Source: Thermodesulfovibrio sp. (GTDB lineage: Bacteria > Nitrospirota > Thermodesulfovibrionia > Thermodesulfovibrionales > JdFR-85). Taken from it: a DNA stretch of 9,458 nucleotides. The stretch is taken from positions 1 through 9,458 of the forward strand of contig JALUSH010000182.1 in assembly GCA_027016675.1 (NCBI GenBank). The letters run 5' to 3'. Below are positions 8,201 through 9,458 of this stretch, piece after piece. The first letter of the stretch is position 1. Every line of letters starts with the position of its first letter. A model generated the notes under the pieces. It ran no database searches and was not told the DNA's origin. It was given only the letters and a program-made list of their open reading frames with translations. Made by a program: the position numbers and the translations under genes.

Positions 8201-9228
8201 TTGTCAATAAAGAGCAGCTCTATTTCTTCAATGCCAAGTGCCAGGATTTTATCCAGTATCTCATCGTTTATTGGTTCGTTACTTTCAAGAATGACCTCAC
8301 CTGTTTCAGGATCTACTATATCCTTCAATGTTATTCTGCCTAACAACTCATCCCTTGTAACTGGAATCTCCTCTATACCTGCGTTGTTCAGTTTTCTCAG
8401 AGCAAGCTTTGTTATCTTGCCTCCTTCCTTGAGAATCTGCTCTCCTGTAGAGGGATCTGTAACCTCAACCCTGGATCTTGTGCCAGCAAGAATCGGAGAT
8501 ACTGGTCTTGTAAACTCATTTTTACTCTTGATCTTTATGATTTCTGTAGGATAAAAGATCCGTAGCAGATCCTCCTTGTTATAACCCAGTGCCTTGAGAA
8601 CTATTGTGGCTGGTATCTTCTTTCTTCTGTCGATACGAACATAGAGAAGGTCCTTTGTGTCGAATTCGAAATCAAGCCAGGAGCCCCTGGCAGGAATAAC
8701 CCTTGCTGTATATAGGGGTCTTCCACTTGCATGTGTCTTTGTCTTATCAGGACTGAAAAACACACCAGGACTGCGATGAAGCTGACTCACAATCACCCTT
8801 TCTGTACCATTTATGACAAAGGTGCCTGTATCAGTCATAAGTGGAAGTTCACCCATATATACTTCCTGCTGTCTTGACTCTTTCAGTACCTTTCGTCCAT
8901 CCTCTTCAATCTCATATAGATCAAGACGCACGTTGATCTTCAGCGGAGCTCCATAGGTTATCCCCTTCTCAATACATTCCCTGGGAGTAAATTTAGGTTC
9001 TCCAATGGAATAACCCAAAAATTCAATTGTGGCAGTCTCGTTATAATCTGAAATAGGAAAAACACTTTTAAATGCTGCCTGAAGCCCCTGTTCCTTTCTA
9101 TTTTCCGGCGCAATATTTCTCTGGAGAAAATTCTCATATGAATTCTTCTGGAACTCAAGAAGATAAGGCACTTCCAGAAGGGATGTTACCTTCCCAAAAT
9201 TTACTCTTTCTCTTAAAACCTCAGCCAT
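5293..9228 (-). CDS. rpoB: DNA-directed RNA polymerase subunit beta
   Basis: A 1311-residue beta subunit, which with beta' forms the catalytic cleft of RNA polymerase. The rifampicin pocket [11 protein letters not shown] starts at G510. Residues matching E. coli Q513, D516, H526 and S531 are all wild type here (Q516, D519, H529, S534), so rifampicin sensitivity is predicted. [12 protein letters not shown] carries the two conserved active-site lysines, K1083 and K1091. [20 protein letters not shown] and the following [9 protein letters not shown]-like segment form the usual C-terminus. The insertion after about residue 225 holds two copies of a DPxTGExIL module (D258, D306). A second, lysine/glutamate-rich, probably coiled-coil insertion lies at about 950-1060. 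The roughly 50 residues that E. coli has between HLG and the PVFDGA segment are absent. The ATG follows a strong Shine-Dalgarno. The gene is first in the visible operon; rplJ-rplL would normally lie upstream, beyond the window. Confidence 0.98.
   Translation of the reverse strand: [1311 protein letters not shown]
5298..5304 (-). promoter_or_regulatory. Ribosome binding site deciding the rpoC TTG start
   Basis: On the minus strand AAGGGGG sits in the last sense codons of rpoB, 8 nt before TTG at 5289-5287 and 11 nt before the next TTG at 5286-5284. The spacing favours the first TTG. No in-frame ATG or GTG is close by that would retain the conserved LEDIYSLY start of the protein, so TTG initiation is likely. 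Confidence 0.65.
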
Positions 9229-9230
9229 GG

Positions 9231-9242
9231 CTCTCCTTCCTT
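9231..9242 (-). promoter_or_regulatory. Strong ribosome binding site of rpoB
   Basis: The minus strand reads AAGGAAGGAGAG and ends 2 nt before the ATG. It offers two overlapping Shine-Dalgarno matches, AAGGA at 9 nt and AAGGAG at 4 nt from the start codon. This supports the ATG at 9228-9226, which also gives the usual beta N-terminus (RVNFGK). Confidence 0.7.
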
Positions 9243-9262
9243 ATTGATTTAATAATTTTAAA

Positions 9263-9291
9263 ATTCTACAGTCAGTTACATATAGCCTTAA
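9263..9291 (-). promoter_or_regulatory. Weak candidate sigma70-type promoter for rpoB
   Basis: The minus strand has TTAAGG (-35, 3 of 6 consensus) and TAGAAT (-10, 5 of 6) separated by exactly 17 nt, in an AT-rich stretch. Initiation would fall near 9256, about 28 nt before the rpoB start codon. The poor -35 means it could be chance; rpoB may rely mainly on read-through from an upstream ribosomal-protein operon outside the window. Confidence 0.3.
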
Positions 9292-9300
9292 ATATATGCC

Positions 9301-9384
9301 GTGTCATTCTGAACTTATTTCAGGATCCACTTCCTGCCATATATACCATGAATTTATGTGACTGAACTAAATTCAGCATGACAC
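9301..9384. repeat. Imperfect inverted-repeat element upstream of rpoB
   Basis: Positions 9301-9323 pair with 9362-9384 in 20 of 23 positions. The left arm begins GTGTCATTCTGAAC and the right arm ends ATTCAGCATGACAC. Each arm contains its own small hairpin (CTGAA...TTCAG), so alternative folds exist. The centre of about 38 nt has no coding potential. Intergenic elements with GTCATTCTGAA...TTCAG arms are, from general knowledge, common multicopy dispersed repeats in several bacterial phyla; that this one is multicopy here is inferred. It stands between the hairpin at 9407-9437 and the rpoB promoter region. Confidence 0.7.
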
Positions 9385-9406
9385 CGGACAGACAACCAGA
9401 TCCTGG

Positions 9407-9437
9407 TATCAGGCAGGTGAATGTCACCTGCCTGATA
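9407..9437. promoter_or_regulatory. Perfect 14-bp hairpin upstream of rpoB, possible attenuator or processing site
   Basis: TATCAGGCAGGTGA (9407-9420) and TCACCTGCCTGATA (9424-9437) are perfect complements around the 3-nt loop ATG. On the minus strand, the direction of rpoB, no T-run follows, so it does not look like a classical terminator of the upstream gene in that direction. On the plus strand it is followed by AT-rich TATATTCAAATTATT, a weak tail. A smaller hairpin (9395-9399 with 9403-9407) abuts it. Known rplL-rpoB intergenic regions carry attenuators and RNase III sites, so a similar role here is plausible but unproven. Confidence 0.6.
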
Positions 9438-9458
9438 TATATTCAAATTATTTAATCT

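Overview
The window is one transcription unit, read entirely on the minus strand, plus its flanks: rpoB, then rpoC, then a CooC-family nickel-insertion ATPase gene. Only 3 nt separate each gene from the next. The right-hand 230 nt (9229-9458) are the rpoB leader. The left-hand 408 nt hold a probable intrinsic terminator and a branched palindromic element. All other long open frames lie antisense to, or overlap, these three genes and look like shadows.

The organism looks like an anaerobic, Gram-negative-type bacterium with mid-40s %GC. RpoC carries the long insertion inside its trigger loop, as in E. coli. RpoB carries the insertions near residues 225-345 and 950-1060 but lacks the roughly 50-residue insertion that enterobacterial beta has near its C-terminus. 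A CooC-type ATPase implies a Ni-Fe-S carbon monoxide dehydrogenase or acetyl-CoA synthase elsewhere in the genome. Together these suggest a Nitrospirota or Desulfobacterota-like lineage. That placement is inference, not proof.

In transcription order (right to left): a 14-bp perfect hairpin (9407-9437); an imperfect inverted-repeat element of dispersed-repeat type (9301-9384); a weak candidate promoter (9263-9291); a strong ribosome binding site; rpoB; rpoC, which starts at TTG; cooC; a likely Rho-independent terminator (315-342); and a 132-nt element (93-224) with 19-bp perfect ends enclosing two further hairpins. The two repeat elements at opposite ends of the operon share a TGTCATTCT core, so they may belong to related families.

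RpoB and RpoC form the catalytic core of RNA polymerase. All active-site and zinc-binding residues checked are intact, so the polymerase should be normal. The unusual points are the replacement of the common rpsL-rpsG-fusA continuation by a CO-dehydrogenase maturation factor in close coupling to rpoC, and the structured repeat elements in both flanks. No obviously new multi-gene system is visible.
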